The position numbers and the translations under genes were made by a program. Below, piece after piece: positions 39,360-49,402 of a stretch of 64,000 bases of DNA (position 1 is the first letter of the stretch; each line of letters starts with the position of its first letter). Origin of the DNA: Chloroflexota bacterium. GTDB lineage: Bacteria; Chloroflexota; Dehalococcoidia; Lucifugimonadales; Lucifugimonadaceae. Location of the stretch: assembly GCA_027624075.1 (NCBI GenBank), contig JAQBUH010000001.1, forward strand, positions 1 through 64,000, in the 5' to 3' direction. Below the pieces are notes generated by a model. It worked only from the letters and a program-made list of their open reading frames with translations. It ran no database searches and was not told the DNA's origin.

Positions 39360-40634
39360 TTACCTACGCCTCCTTTTAGAATCTTGGTCTTTGTCTCCGG
39401 CCGCCTGCCGGTCACGCCTGCGCACACCCTCCTCCAGCGCCTTCTCCAGGGGATCGCGAGGCCGTGGCGGGGTCACCGTGACCGTGCCGTACCTCGCAGC
39501 CCGCGTGTCTTGCCAGCGCGACAGCGTGTTCGACATGAGTATCGCCAATACTCCCACGACAATGATGAGAAGGTCCGCTGCGATAAGACCGCTGGTGGTA
39601 GATGACACGTCAGCCAGGTCTGCCCTCTCCCTGAAAAAGAACCTCGCCACAGTGATCGGGTTGAAGATGACTACGGCGCCCCAGGCTAATCCCCACAGAA
39701 CAGCTACTGGAGAGACTCCGCCCTTCTTCTTCCACGCTGTGCCGTCATCGCCTGACACCCTCGGGTCACTGGCCTTAAAAAGCTCGACGAACATGAACAG
39801 CGGTTTGTAGATATTCACAATCGGGATGAAGAAGCGGATAACCGTGCCGTCAGGAGAGTGCTTCTGTCCCTCAGACTTAAGGGTCCTGAGGTTCCGGCTC
39901 GAACGGTGTGCGAACGACGAGAAAGGGAAGGCGACTATCAGCAAGAGCAGCACTACGATGATGCTCATTATGTTGCTACGGTTGGTCAGGTCTTCAAACC
40001 GGGTTGATAGATCGACAATGCGGTCACAACCGGGCGCTGCCACCTGAGTCTCGCTCACCACACTGGCCAGGTCTTCCAGAGTCGTGCAGTCTAGCCCCTC
40101 GCTGGCCGCGTACTCAAAGACACGGTCGATGCTGCGGCAGCCCTGGGCAAAGACCGAACTGCTCTCCAACTCGGCCTCATTGCAGAGCAGTTCGTCCGGG
40201 TCCCTGAGCTCAAGGTCCGCAATCAGTGCGCCCTGCGCCACTTGCTCGGGTCCGATCGGGACCTCCGTCAGTCCCTCCGAACGCCACTCGTTTGTTTGTC
40301 CGCGGAACCCCACGTCAGTAATCACCGCGAAAGCGCCGGCGATCGTGAAGGCGATCAAGCCCAGGAACACCCACCTCAGGAGCGGTCGCGTTGACTGGTA
40401 TTCGTACGGTTGAAACCGTTCCTGGAGCGCGTCATCGAGGCCCTGTCTGCCCATCACGCGACCGAACACTGAGCCGCGGGCGCGTTCCCGCCTGATCGCG
40501 CGGTGTTCCACTTCGCTCCTGTCGCCGGCGCGAGTGCGAGGTGGCGGCGTCCTGGAGCCGGGCGGCGGCGTTCTCCGCCTCTCTTGCCGTTCCGGCGGGT
40601 CCACTGAGGGACCGTCACCATCGCCCGTTGACAT
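39360..40634 (-). CDS. DUF4328-like multi-TM membrane protein with disordered Pro/Arg-rich N-terminus
   Basis: TM segments; SSFAHRSSRNLRTLKSEGQKHSPDGTVIRFFIPIVNIYKPLFMFVELFKAS resembles the DUF4328 W/F-IP-N-KP core; TGATG overlap with leuC, TAAATG junction with leuD. Confidence 0.75.
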   Translation of the reverse strand: MSTGDGDGPSVDPPERQERRRTPPPGSRTPPPRTRAGDRSEVEHRAIRRERARGSVFGRVMGRQGLDDALQERFQPYEYQSTRPLLRWVFLGLIAFTIAGAFAVITDVGFRGQTNEWRSEGLTEVPIGPEQVAQGALIADLELRDPDELLCNEAELESSSVFAQGCRSIDRVFEYAASEGLDCTTLEDLASVVSETQVAAPGCDRIVDLSTRFEDLTNRSNIMSIIVVLLLLIVAFPFSSFAHRSSRNLRTLKSEGQKHSPDGTVIRFFIPIVNIYKPLFMFVELFKASDPRVSGDDGTAWKKKGGVSPVAVLWGLAWGAVVIFNPITVARFFFRERADLADVSSTTSGLIAADLLIIVVGVLAILMSNTLSRWQDTRAARYGTVTVTPPRPRDPLEKALEEGVRRRDRQAAGDKDQDSKRRRR

Positions 40635-42058
40635 CAGTTGAAGTCCCAGTCCCGCACATCGACAAAGTGGCCCGCAATGGCCGCCGCTGCCGCCATCTCC
40701 GGGCTGACGAGATGCGTCCTGCCGCCTTTACCCTGCCTGCCCTCAAAGTTCCGGTTAGAGGTCGACGCGCATCGCTCGCCTGGCGCGAGTATGTCCGGGT
40801 TCATGCCGAGGCACATCGAGCACCCGGACTCCCGCCACTCGAACCCGGCTTCCTGGAAAATCTCGTTCAGGCCTTCGGCCTCCGCCTGGATTTTCGTGAG
40901 TGTCGATCCCGGCATCACCTGCGCACGGACACCGCGGGCTACTCTGTGGCCCTTGATGATCGAGGCCGCTGCCCGGAGGTCCTCAAGGCGGGCATTTGTG
41001 CAGGAGCCGATGAAAACGCGTTCCAGCGCGATATCCTCGATGCGCGTGTTCGGCTTCAGGCCCATGTATTCCAGGGCTGACACCGCCGAGGCGCGGTCAG
41101 CCGGGTCTGCGAAGTCATCAGGGTCTGGAACGCGGCTCGTGATCTTGGTGACCTGTCCTGGGTTTGTGCCCCAGGATACATACGGCTCAAGTTGAGAGCA
41201 GTCCACCTCAACCAGGGTGTCGTACTCCGCTCCCTCATCGGTCGGCAACGTCTTCCAGTCAGCGACGGCGGCGTCCCATGCCTCGCCGTGCGGGACGAAA
41301 CGCCGGCCCTTCATCCATTTGAATGTTGTCCCGTCAGGAGCGACCATCCCGGCCCTTGCGCCGCCCTCGATGGTCATGTTGCAGATAGTCATCCGGCCTT
41401 CCATGCTCAGGTCGCGGATGGCTTCACCCGTGTACTCAATTACGTGCCCCGTGCCTCCGGCGGTTCCGATCTGGCCGATAGTCGCCAGGATCATGTCCTT
41501 CGCGGTCACACCGGTGGGTAATGGCCCGTTGAACCGGACCTCCATCGTCTTCGGCTTGCGCTGCCTGAGGGTCTGAGTTGCCAGCACATGCTCAACCTCA
41601 GAAGTGCCGATGCCAAACGCGAGCGCGCCGAACGCGCCGTGCGTCGACGTGTGCGAGTCACCGCAGACGATGGTCATACCCGGCTGCGTGTAGCCCTGTT
41701 CCGGACCGATGACGTGCACGATCCCCTGCGCTTTGCTGTCCACGTCGTAGAGCGTGACGCCGAACTCTTTGCAGTTCTTGCGAAGCGCCTCGACCTGCTG
41801 GCGTGCGATCGGGTCCTTGATCTCCAGCAGACGCGTTTCGTCTGTCGGGACGTTGTGGTCGACCGTTGATATCGTCAGCTCCGGCCTGCGCACCTTTCGC
41901 CCTGCGAGCCTCAGCCCCTCAAAAGCCTGGGGCGACGTCACCTCATGCACGAGGTGCAGGTCGATGTAGACGAGCGCTGGCTGGTCCTCTGGCTCCGCCA
42001 CAATGTGACGCTCCCAGATCTTTTCAAACATCGTCTTCGGCATTTTTTCTCCAGCCAT
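40634..42058 (-). CDS. leuC: 3-isopropylmalate dehydratase large subunit
   Basis: [84 protein letters not shown]. Confidence 0.97.
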   Translation of the reverse strand: MAGEKMPKTMFEKIWERHIVAEPEDQPALVYIDLHLVHEVTSPQAFEGLRLAGRKVRRPELTISTVDHNVPTDETRLLEIKDPIARQQVEALRKNCKEFGVTLYDVDSKAQGIVHVIGPEQGYTQPGMTIVCGDSHTSTHGAFGALAFGIGTSEVEHVLATQTLRQRKPKTMEVRFNGPLPTGVTAKDMILATIGQIGTAGGTGHVIEYTGEAIRDLSMEGRMTICNMTIEGGARAGMVAPDGTTFKWMKGRRFVPHGEAWDAAVADWKTLPTDEGAEYDTLVEVDCSQLEPYVSWGTNPGQVTKITSRVPDPDDFADPADRASAVSALEYMGLKPNTRIEDIALERVFIGSCTNARLEDLRAAASIIKGHRVARGVRAQVMPGSTLTKIQAEAEGLNEIFQEAGFEWRESGCSMCLGMNPDILAPGERCASTSNRNFEGRQGKGGRTHLVSPEMAAAAAIAGHFVDVRDWDFN

Positions 42059-42102
42059 CCTGGTGTTACTTCTTACTGTTAAAAACTCGACTCAAAACTC
42101 GG

Positions 42103-43683
42103 TTAAACGGTCTCTGCGGGAGTGGTCGCGGTAGTGCCGGCGTCCTGTACGCCGATCATGAGCAGACGGTTTATCGCGTTCACGTATGCCTTGGCAGAAG
42201 CTACCACGATGTCTGTGTCAGCGCCTCTGCCGGAATAGACGCTCCCGCCCTTCTCAATGCGGATGGTAACGTCGCCAAGCGCGTCGATGCCTTCGGTGAC
42301 CGCATTGACAGAAAACTCCGTCAACTCGACATCCATGTCAAGTATCGAGTCGATCGCCTTGCAAACCGCGTCAACGGGGCCGGTTCCAAGTTGAGTTGCA
42401 GAGCGCTTTTCGCCGTCCGGGCACAGCAACGTGACGCTGGCCTCCGGCTCGGTGTCGTTGCCGCAGACCACATGGACCTTTTCGACCTGGTACGTCCGTT
42501 CAGTGTCTGCCACACGGTGCTGCTCAGACATCAGTGCGTGCAGATCACGGTCGTCCACCTCGCTCTTGTTGTCCGCAAGGTCCTTGAAAGCGGTGAAGAC
42601 GTTGGTCAGCTCCTCGTCCTTGAGCCGGTATCCGAGTTCGGCCAATCTCGCCCTCAGTCCGGCCCGGCCTGACAGCTTCGTCAGGACCAGAGACTCGCCG
42701 CGCCAGCCGACCGACTCTGGCTCCATGATCTCGAACGTGCTGTGGTCCTTCAGGTATGCGTCCTGGTGGATGCCGGACGAGTGCCGGAACGCGTTGCGGC
42801 CGATGATCGCCTTGTTGTACTGGACAGGGAACCCGAAGATGCTGGCGATCATCCGGCTCGTGTTGCCGATCTCCTTTGTCCTGATGTTTGTCTTTGCCCT
42901 GTAGTGGTCAGGCCTTGTCTCCAACGCCATGATCACTTCTTCCAACGCCGCGTTGCCAGCACGCTCACCCAGGCCATTCACGCAACCCTCAACCTGGCGC
43001 GCGCCGTTCTCAACGGCGGCAAGGCTGTTCGCGCCGGCCATGCCGAGGTCGTTGTGGCAGTGGACGGAGACGACTGCCTCGCCGATGTTCGGAACGTTCT
43101 CGAAGACGCCCTTGATCAGCGCTCCAAACTCCTCAGGCGTGGCATAACCGACGGTGTCAGGGATGTTGACCGTCGTCGCTCCCGCCTTGATGACCGCCTC
43201 CAGCATCGCGTACAGGTAGACAGGGTCGGTCCGTGAGGCGTCCATCGGAGAGAACTCGACATCGTCCGTGTACTGCCTGGCCCGTTTCACCGCCTCGACC
43301 GCCATGTTCATGATGGCCTCGCGGTCCTTCCTCATCTGGTGCATCAGGTGGATGTCTGACGAGGAGATAAACGTGTGGATCCGCGCCTTTTCGACGCCTT
43401 CCAGCGCTTTGCCTGCCGCATCGATGTCACCCGGGACGGCGCGCGCCAGCGTGCAGATTATCGGCCCTTTGACCTCCTGCGCGATCCGGCGGACGGCCTC
43501 GAAGTCGCCGGGAGAGCTGGCGGCGAAACCGGCCTCTATGACGTCGACGCCGAGAGCCGCAAGCTGGTGAGCGATCCGAAGCTTCTCTTCGACCGTCAGC
43601 CCCGCGCCAGCGCTCTGCTCGCCGTCGCGCAGCGTTGTGTCGAAGATTATTACTCTGTCTTCGGTGCCGCTCTTCTTTGCCAT
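42103..43683 (-). CDS. leuA: 2-isopropylmalate synthase
   Basis: IIFDTTLRDGEQSAGAGLTVEEKLRIAHQLAALGVDVIEAGFAASSPGDFEAV; HCHNDLGMAGANSLAAVENGARQVEGCVNGLGERAGN; start at MAKKSGTED. Confidence 0.97.
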   Translation of the reverse strand: MAKKSGTEDRVIIFDTTLRDGEQSAGAGLTVEEKLRIAHQLAALGVDVIEAGFAASSPGDFEAVRRIAQEVKGPIICTLARAVPGDIDAAGKALEGVEKARIHTFISSSDIHLMHQMRKDREAIMNMAVEAVKRARQYTDDVEFSPMDASRTDPVYLYAMLEAVIKAGATTVNIPDTVGYATPEEFGALIKGVFENVPNIGEAVVSVHCHNDLGMAGANSLAAVENGARQVEGCVNGLGERAGNAALEEVIMALETRPDHYRAKTNIRTKEIGNTSRMIASIFGFPVQYNKAIIGRNAFRHSSGIHQDAYLKDHSTFEIMEPESVGWRGESLVLTKLSGRAGLRARLAELGYRLKDEELTNVFTAFKDLADNKSEVDDRDLHALMSEQHRVADTERTYQVEKVHVVCGNDTEPEASVTLLCPDGEKRSATQLGTGPVDAVCKAIDSILDMDVELTEFSVNAVTEGIDALGDVTIRIEKGGSVYSGRGADTDIVVASAKAYVNAINRLLMIGVQDAGTTATTPAETV

Positions 43684-43768
43684 CTCACGCCTCCTGTGGC
43701 GCCATGTCCGTTGTGCCCTCGATGGGCGAAGTGGCGGTAATAGATACCGTCCACCGGGTAGCCGGTCG

Positions 43769-44767
43769 CTAGGTCGTGGCCTCAAGCCACGGCATCATGT
43801 CCCGCAGCTCCTTGCCAACCCTCTCGATGTCGTGCTCCTCGTCCGCCTTCCGCATCGCCTTGAACTTGTGGAGCCCCTCATCGTTTTCGGCGATCCACTC
43901 CCTTGCGAACTCACCGGACTGGATCTGCTTGAGCACCTTGCGCATGTTGTCCTTGACCCGCTCATCGATCACGACAGGGCCGCGTGTGTAGTCGCCGTAC
44001 TCAGCGGTATCGCTAATCGAGTACCGCATCCCGCCGAGGCCGCCCTGGTAAATCAGGTCGACGATCAGCTTCAACTCGTGGAGCACCTCGAAGTACGCTG
44101 ACTCCGGCTCGTAGCCTGCTTCTGTCAGAACCTCGTACCCGGCCTTGACGAGCGCCGTGACGCCGCCGCAAAGCACCGCCTGCTCGCCGAAAAGGTCGGT
44201 CTCCGTCTCCTCTTTGAAGGTCGTCCTCAGGATTCCCGCGCGCCCGCCGCCGACACCTTTGCCATATGCCAGCGCGATCTCGAAAGCGTTGCCGGTCGCA
44301 TCATGGTCGACAGCGATCAAACACGGCACGCCGAGGCCGCGCTCGAACACTGCTCTCACCCTGTGCCCCGGCGCCTTAGGGGCGATCATCACGACGTTGA
44401 CCGATTCCGGCGGGACGATCTGCTTGTAGAAAATTGTGAAGCCGTGGGCGAATAGCAGGGTCTTGCCGTTGGTCAGGTGCGGAGCGATCTCCTCGGTGTA
44501 GACCCGGCGCTGGGTTGTGTCTGGCAGGCAAAAGGCAATCAGGTCCGCCTCCTGCGCCGCCTCAGAGTTTGAAACGACCCTGAAGCCGTCTGCCTCAGCC
44601 TTCGCTTTGGAGCGGCTGCCTTCGTAGAGCCCGACAATGACGTTGAAGCCGCTGTCCTTCAGGTTCTGGGCGTGGGCATGGCCCTGCGAGCCATAGCCGA
44701 TGACCGCAATGGTCTTGTCTCGCAGCACTGAATCGTCAATGTCCTTGTCGTAGTAAAGGGTCGCCAT
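43769..44767 (-). CDS. ilvC: Ketol-acid reductoisomerase
   Basis: [67 protein letters not shown]. Confidence 0.98.
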   Translation of the reverse strand: MATLYYDKDIDDSVLRDKTIAVIGYGSQGHAHAQNLKDSGFNVIVGLYEGSRSKAKAEADGFRVVSNSEAAQEADLIAFCLPDTTQRRVYTEEIAPHLTNGKTLLFAHGFTIFYKQIVPPESVNVVMIAPKAPGHRVRAVFERGLGVPCLIAVDHDATGNAFEIALAYGKGVGGGRAGILRTTFKEETETDLFGEQAVLCGGVTALVKAGYEVLTEAGYEPESAYFEVLHELKLIVDLIYQGGLGGMRYSISDTAEYGDYTRGPVVIDERVKDNMRKVLKQIQSGEFAREWIAENDEGLHKFKAMRKADEEHDIERVGKELRDMMPWLEATT

Positions 44768-44853
44768 TCTCGCTCTCTTTCACCTCGTCTCCGCCGGGTG
44801 GCGGCCTGTTTATGCCTCAAATATCGCTGACCGCTCTTGCTGAGAGCGGTCAT

Positions 44854-45459
44854 CTACACGCTTCCTGAATCCCCTGCGGTCGGAGTGTAGAAATGTTGGA
44901 CGCTATCCTGCGGCGTGTGAGCGCCATCCTCCTGGCCTTCGACCAGCGCTCCGCGTAGAGTGGCGACCCGGCCGGTCCTGATCACCTCACGGATACCGAA
45001 CCGCCTGAGGAGCTCAATCAGGCTGTTGATCTTGTTGCGGCCGCCGGTGATCTCCATCGTGAGCGTCTTCGCTCCAATATCTATCACGTTGACTCTGAAC
45101 ACTCCGGCAAGCTCGAGTATCTCGCCGCGGTGCTCTGTCGGGGCGTTCACCTTAATCAACGCCAGCTCCCGCCAGACGATGTTCTTGTCCGAAATGTCCT
45201 GCACCTCGACCACTTCCACAAGGCGGTCAAGTTGTGCGGCCACGTGTTGAACGACGTGGGATGGTCCTTCAACGACAAACGTCATTCGCGACAGGCCGGG
45301 AATCTCTGATCTGCCAACCGCAAGGCTTGCGATGTTGAACCCGCGCCGCCGGAACAGGCCTGAGATGCGCGCCAGCACGCCGGGCCGGTCCTGCACGAGT
45401 GCGATGATGGTCCGCTGGGTGAAGCCGCTCGTGCCATTGCCGTTATTCGAGGTTGTCAC
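44854..45459 (-). CDS. ilvN: Acetolactate synthase small subunit
   Basis: RTIIALVQDRPGVLARISGLFRRRGFNIASLAVGRSEIPGLSRMTFVV. Confidence 0.96.
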   Translation of the reverse strand: MTTSNNGNGTSGFTQRTIIALVQDRPGVLARISGLFRRRGFNIASLAVGRSEIPGLSRMTFVVEGPSHVVQHVAAQLDRLVEVVEVQDISDKNIVWRELALIKVNAPTEHRGEILELAGVFRVNVIDIGAKTLTMEITGGRNKINSLIELLRRFGIREVIRTGRVATLRGALVEGQEDGAHTPQDSVQHFYTPTAGDSGSV

Positions 45460-47177
45460 AGGGGTTCCTCTATCAGTTCTTGCACGCTTTGACCCGCCGG
45501 GATCATCGGGTAGACGTTGTCCACCTTCTTAATAACAAAATCGACGATCACAGGTCCGGGGTGTGCATTCGCCTCGCGTATAGCGCTCTCCAACTCCTCT
45601 TGCCTCGTCACCCGGATACCCTTCATCCCGTAGGCGTCCGCCAGCTTCACAAAGTCGGGGTTCCCAGAATAGGTTTCGGCCTGGAAGTCGCTTTTGTAGA
45701 ACATGCCCTGCCACTGAGTGATCATGCCGAGGTGGTTGTTGTTCAGAATGGCGTACTTGACCGGCAACCTGTTTTCAACTGCGGTCGCCAGCTCCATTGA
45801 AGTCATCTGGAATCCGCCGTCCCCGCAGATGGACCAGACGAGCCGGCCAGGGTTTCCGATCTGTGCGCCGATGGCAGACGGGACCTCGTAACCCATCGTG
45901 CCGAGTCCTCCCGAGCTGAACCACGAGTTCGGCTTTGTGAACCTGTAGTGCTGGGCCGCCCACATCTGGTGCTGGCCAACGCCCGTGCAGATGATGGCGT
46001 CGCCTTTTGTCACGTCCGAGAGAGCTCGTATGACGTGCTGCCCGAGCAGGTCGTCCGTCTCTCGAATCCTGAGCGATGGATGGGCGGCCTTCAGGTGCTC
46101 GACCCTTTGCAGCCACTCCGGGTGCTTTACGCCAACCACCTTCGGGTTTATCTGGCGCAGAACATCCTTTACGTTGCCGATGACAGGCGCGTCTGCAATG
46201 AGCGTCTTGTTGATCTCGGCCGGATCGATGTCGATCTGTATCTTCTTCGATCTTGTCGCGAACCGCTTCGGGTCGCCAACGATCCGGTCATCAAACCTGC
46301 TGCCAATTGCGATGATCAGGTCTGCCTCATCGAGCGTGAGGCTTGCGTATGCGACGCCGTGCATGCCCGGAAACCCTACGAACAGCCGGTGGTCTTCCGG
46401 GAACCCGCTGATCCCGAGCAACGTCGTCACAACCGGAATTTCGGCCTTTTCAGCCAGCTCTCGCAGTTCATCGAAGGCCCGCGAGATGATCACGCCGTGG
46501 CCAGCCATGATCACTGGCCTCTTGGCCGCGTTAATCAGCTCAACGGCCAGCGCAATCTGTGCCTCATCAGCCGTAGTCGGCACCCTGTAGCCGGGCAGGT
46601 TTATCTTGCGGTCACGCTCGAAGTCGTAATCCGCCTCTTCCTGGAACACGTCCTTGGGAATATCGATCAGCACAGGTCCGGGGCGGCCCGTCCGGGCGAT
46701 GTGGAACGCCTCGTGAATCGTCGGCCCAATATCCTGCGCCCGCATCACCAGGTAGTTGTGCTTCGTGACAGGGAGCGTCGCTCCGGTGATGTCAGTCTCC
46801 TGGAATGCGTCTGTGCCGATGGCCGCGCGGCCGACCTGGCCGGTGATGGCGACGACCGGCGCTGAGTCCATCATCGCTGTCGCAAGGCCGGTGATCAGGT
46901 TTGTTGCGCCGGGTCCGGACGTGGCGCACGCAACGCCAACCTTGCCGGTCGACCGGGCATAGCCGTCTGCCGCGTGGGCTGCGCCCTGTTCGTGACGGAC
47001 GAGCACGTGGCGCAGCTTCGGGTACTTGGAGAACTCGCCATAGAGCGGCAGGATGGCGCCGCCAGGCAAGCCGAATATGACGTCTACGCCCTCATTCAGC
47101 AGGGCTTCGCAGACGATCTGGCCTCCCGTCAGTCTTTTTGCAACCATTTTCCTGTTCCTGAACGTCCAGTCCGCCAT
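45456..47177 (-). CDS. ilvB: Acetolactate synthase large subunit (alternative start near 47147)
   Basis: GGQIVCEALLNEGVDVIFGLPGGAILPLYGEF; GDGGFQMTSMELATAVENRLPVKYAILNNNHLGMITQWQ. Confidence 0.97.
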   Translation of the reverse strand: MADWTFRNRKMVAKRLTGGQIVCEALLNEGVDVIFGLPGGAILPLYGEFSKYPKLRHVLVRHEQGAAHAADGYARSTGKVGVACATSGPGATNLITGLATAMMDSAPVVAITGQVGRAAIGTDAFQETDITGATLPVTKHNYLVMRAQDIGPTIHEAFHIARTGRPGPVLIDIPKDVFQEEADYDFERDRKINLPGYRVPTTADEAQIALAVELINAAKRPVIMAGHGVIISRAFDELRELAEKAEIPVVTTLLGISGFPEDHRLFVGFPGMHGVAYASLTLDEADLIIAIGSRFDDRIVGDPKRFATRSKKIQIDIDPAEINKTLIADAPVIGNVKDVLRQINPKVVGVKHPEWLQRVEHLKAAHPSLRIRETDDLLGQHVIRALSDVTKGDAIICTGVGQHQMWAAQHYRFTKPNSWFSSGGLGTMGYEVPSAIGAQIGNPGRLVWSICGDGGFQMTSMELATAVENRLPVKYAILNNNHLGMITQWQGMFYKSDFQAETYSGNPDFVKLADAYGMKGIRVTRQEELESAIREANAHPGPVIVDFVIKKVDNVYPMIPAGQSVQELIEEPL

Positions 47178-47221
47178 TCAAATCGCCGGGACCGCCATAT
47201 TTTCCACTACCCGCCGGGACA

Positions 47222-47483
47222 CAAAAAATCCCGTCCTAACCAAAGGACGGGATTCCCCGCGGTACCACCTTTGTTGCTCACGTCCGCCTGTCCTCCGAAG
47301 CCCGGTAGGATGGCGGATGTGAGCCGCTCTTAAGCCGTAACGTGGCCAGACGTCTCCGCTTAATTGCCCTTTCGGCGTTCAGCGAAACCGCTCCCGGGCG
47401 AGTTCCCGTTGTCACGCGCCGGTTCACACCTGCCACCGGCTCTCTCTTGCGCGACGCCTCCGGTATTACTCCCGTTCATAGCG
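47222..47483 (-). ncRNA. T-box leader (tRNA-Leu-type, specifier CTC) upstream of ilvB
   Basis: Minus strand: AGTA/GAA specifier loop with CTC (47400-47402), AGAGAGCCGGTGG...GTGAACCGGC stem I apex, stem III GCTCAC-TCCGCC/GGCGGACGTGAGC, T-box AAAGGTGGTACCGCGG (47257-47272), terminator. Confidence 0.94.
47223..47254 (-). terminator. Intrinsic terminator of the T-box leader
   Basis: ATCCCGTCCT-TTGGTT-AGGACGGGAT followed by TTTTT on the minus strand. Confidence 0.94.
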
Positions 47484-47659
47484 TTGTGCTGTGTGTGGAG
47501 AACAGGTTAAACCGTCCATGCCAGCACACATATAGCAGTATATAGCCAAAATGTAACTGATGCCCGAGCCGATGCGCCTGACGCTGAACTCAGAGTGGCA
47601 AGAAATGACCACGCGGCCGTTCGGACATCTGTAAGAATTAGGCGTCACATCCCGCGCAC

Positions 47660-48328
47660 ATGAACAGGAGAGCCAGTTTGCAATCCAAGCGCACGACGGT
47701 CCGCCGGCTGCCAGATCGGGGCGCATACGACAGCGAGACGGTGCACCAGATCCTGGACTCCAACTTCCTGTGCCACGTCGGGTTCAACGCCGAGCACGGG
47801 CCCGTCGTCCTACCGACCCTTTACGGAAGAGATGGCGACACGATGTACCTGCACGGCTCTTCGGGGGCGCACATGCTGCGGAGCATGCGGACCGGGATAC
47901 CAGTGAGCGTGGCGGTCACGACAGTCGATGGGATCGTTGCGGCCCGTTCGCTGTTCCACCACTCGATCAACTACCGGTCTGTCGTCGTCTTCGGCACTGC
48001 GACTGAGGTTACCGATGTCCAGGAGAAGCTCCACGGGCTGGAGATAGTGACCAATCATGTGCTGCCTGGACGGTGGGACGAAGCCCGCCATCCCAACACG
48101 GCCGAGTTCACTCAGACGCTGGTTTTGAAGCTGGGGCTGGAGGAGGCTTCGGCAAAGGTCCGTGTCGGGCCACCCCACGATGAGCCTGCGGACCTTGAGA
48201 TGGACGTGTGGGCGGGGGTCATTCCGCTGTCGACGCATGCGGGTGAGCCGGTGAGCGACCCGGACCTGGACCCGGCCACCGCTCTGTCGCCGTCTGTGAG
48301 CGCTGCGCTCGAACGCTGGGGTCCGTGA
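47660..48328 (+). CDS. Pyridoxamine 5'-phosphate oxidase-like FMN-binding protein (Nim/split barrel)
   Basis: VHQILDSNFLCHVGFNAEHGPVVLPTLYGRDGDTMYLHGSSGAHMLRSM; SINYRSVVVFGTATEV. Confidence 0.88.
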   Translation: MNRRASLQSKRTTVRRLPDRGAYDSETVHQILDSNFLCHVGFNAEHGPVVLPTLYGRDGDTMYLHGSSGAHMLRSMRTGIPVSVAVTTVDGIVAARSLFHHSINYRSVVVFGTATEVTDVQEKLHGLEIVTNHVLPGRWDEARHPNTAEFTQTLVLKLGLEEASAKVRVGPPHDEPADLEMDVWAGVIPLSTHAGEPVSDPDLDPATALSPSVSAALERWGP

Positions 48329-48457
48329 CCGGGCGCCGGAGTGTCTCTACGTTCAGGTGGCCTGACTCGATCCACATATCCCTGCTAGACTCCCGCATCG
48401 TCCATTGATCGTCTGCGGCGAGTCCGCCAGAACAGCCATTAGCAGCGCGGAGGCCGA

Positions 48458-49384
48458 GTGCCAGGAAAAACCGACAGTTCGACGACAGGTTTTGAATGGC
48501 GGCTGCTGCCCGAGTTCTCGGACCTGCTAAACCGTCTCGGCCCCCACGGGTTTCGCGTTTGGCCTGCGGTCCCCGCAGAACTGCAGTTGCAACTCGAGGT
48601 CCTGCGGGTCGACCCTGAGCAAGAGATTGTCCTGATCTGGAGTGATAACAGGCTCTGCGGATATGCGATTTTGCTTCACGAGCGTGACATTGACCGGACC
48701 GTCTCGGCGGTAGCCGTGACCTCCGGCTGCACAGATCGGGCGGGGCCGCTTGTTGACTGGGTGATTGAACGTGCCGCCAGCAAGAATGTCTCACGCATCC
48801 ACATTGCCCTCCGCAACACTCCCGTCGAGCCAATCAAGTCGCTGAAAGAGCGGGGCTTCAAGAGAGTCACGGCCAGTCTTGAGCTAACACTGGACAGGGC
48901 AGACGCGGCGGGCCTCACCGACTTCCCGTTGCCAGACGGTTTCTCGATCAGGACGATGCGTTCGTCAGCAGAGACACTGCTCTTAACACGCATGCAGAAC
49001 ACCATCTTCAGCAAGCACTGGGGATTCTCGAAGAACACCCCGGAAGAGATACAGGCGAGATTGGACCTGCCAGAATCAGGCCCGGAGCACGTCTTGTTCG
49101 TGGAGTCGCCCGATGGAAGCGTCGCCGCTTACATTTGGACAGCGCTGGAGTGGCGGGACCAGCACACCGGCGGGAAGATCTGGATGACGGGCGTCATGCC
49201 GGATTTCCGGAGGTCAGGTATCGGCAGCTCGATCGTTAGCGCTGGTGTCAGGCACCTCCTCGCCGAAGGCGTGGCTCAAGTTCACCTCGAGGCTGTGGCG
49301 CATAACGCGGCTGCCGTTCGCATCTACACGCAGATGGGGTTCAAGGAAGCGGGCCGGGTGGAGTGGTACGAACTGGAGTTGTGA
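48458..49384 (+). CDS. GNAT family N-acetyltransferase
   Basis: C-terminal WMTGVMPDFRRSGIGSSIVSAGVRHLLAEGVAQVHLEAVAHNAAAVRIYTQMGFKEAG. Confidence 0.9.
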   Translation: MPGKTDSSTTGFEWRLLPEFSDLLNRLGPHGFRVWPAVPAELQLQLEVLRVDPEQEIVLIWSDNRLCGYAILLHERDIDRTVSAVAVTSGCTDRAGPLVDWVIERAASKNVSRIHIALRNTPVEPIKSLKERGFKRVTASLELTLDRADAAGLTDFPLPDGFSIRTMRSSAETLLLTRMQNTIFSKHWGFSKNTPEEIQARLDLPESGPEHVLFVESPDGSVAAYIWTALEWRDQHTGGKIWMTGVMPDFRRSGIGSSIVSAGVRHLLAEGVAQVHLEAVAHNAAAVRIYTQMGFKEAGRVEWYELEL

Positions 49385-49402
49385 TCGAGAAGAGGCGAGC
49401 TT

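Noticed and set aside
45948-46865. 305-aa plus-strand ORF
   Set aside because: Antisense to ilvB, no domain features.
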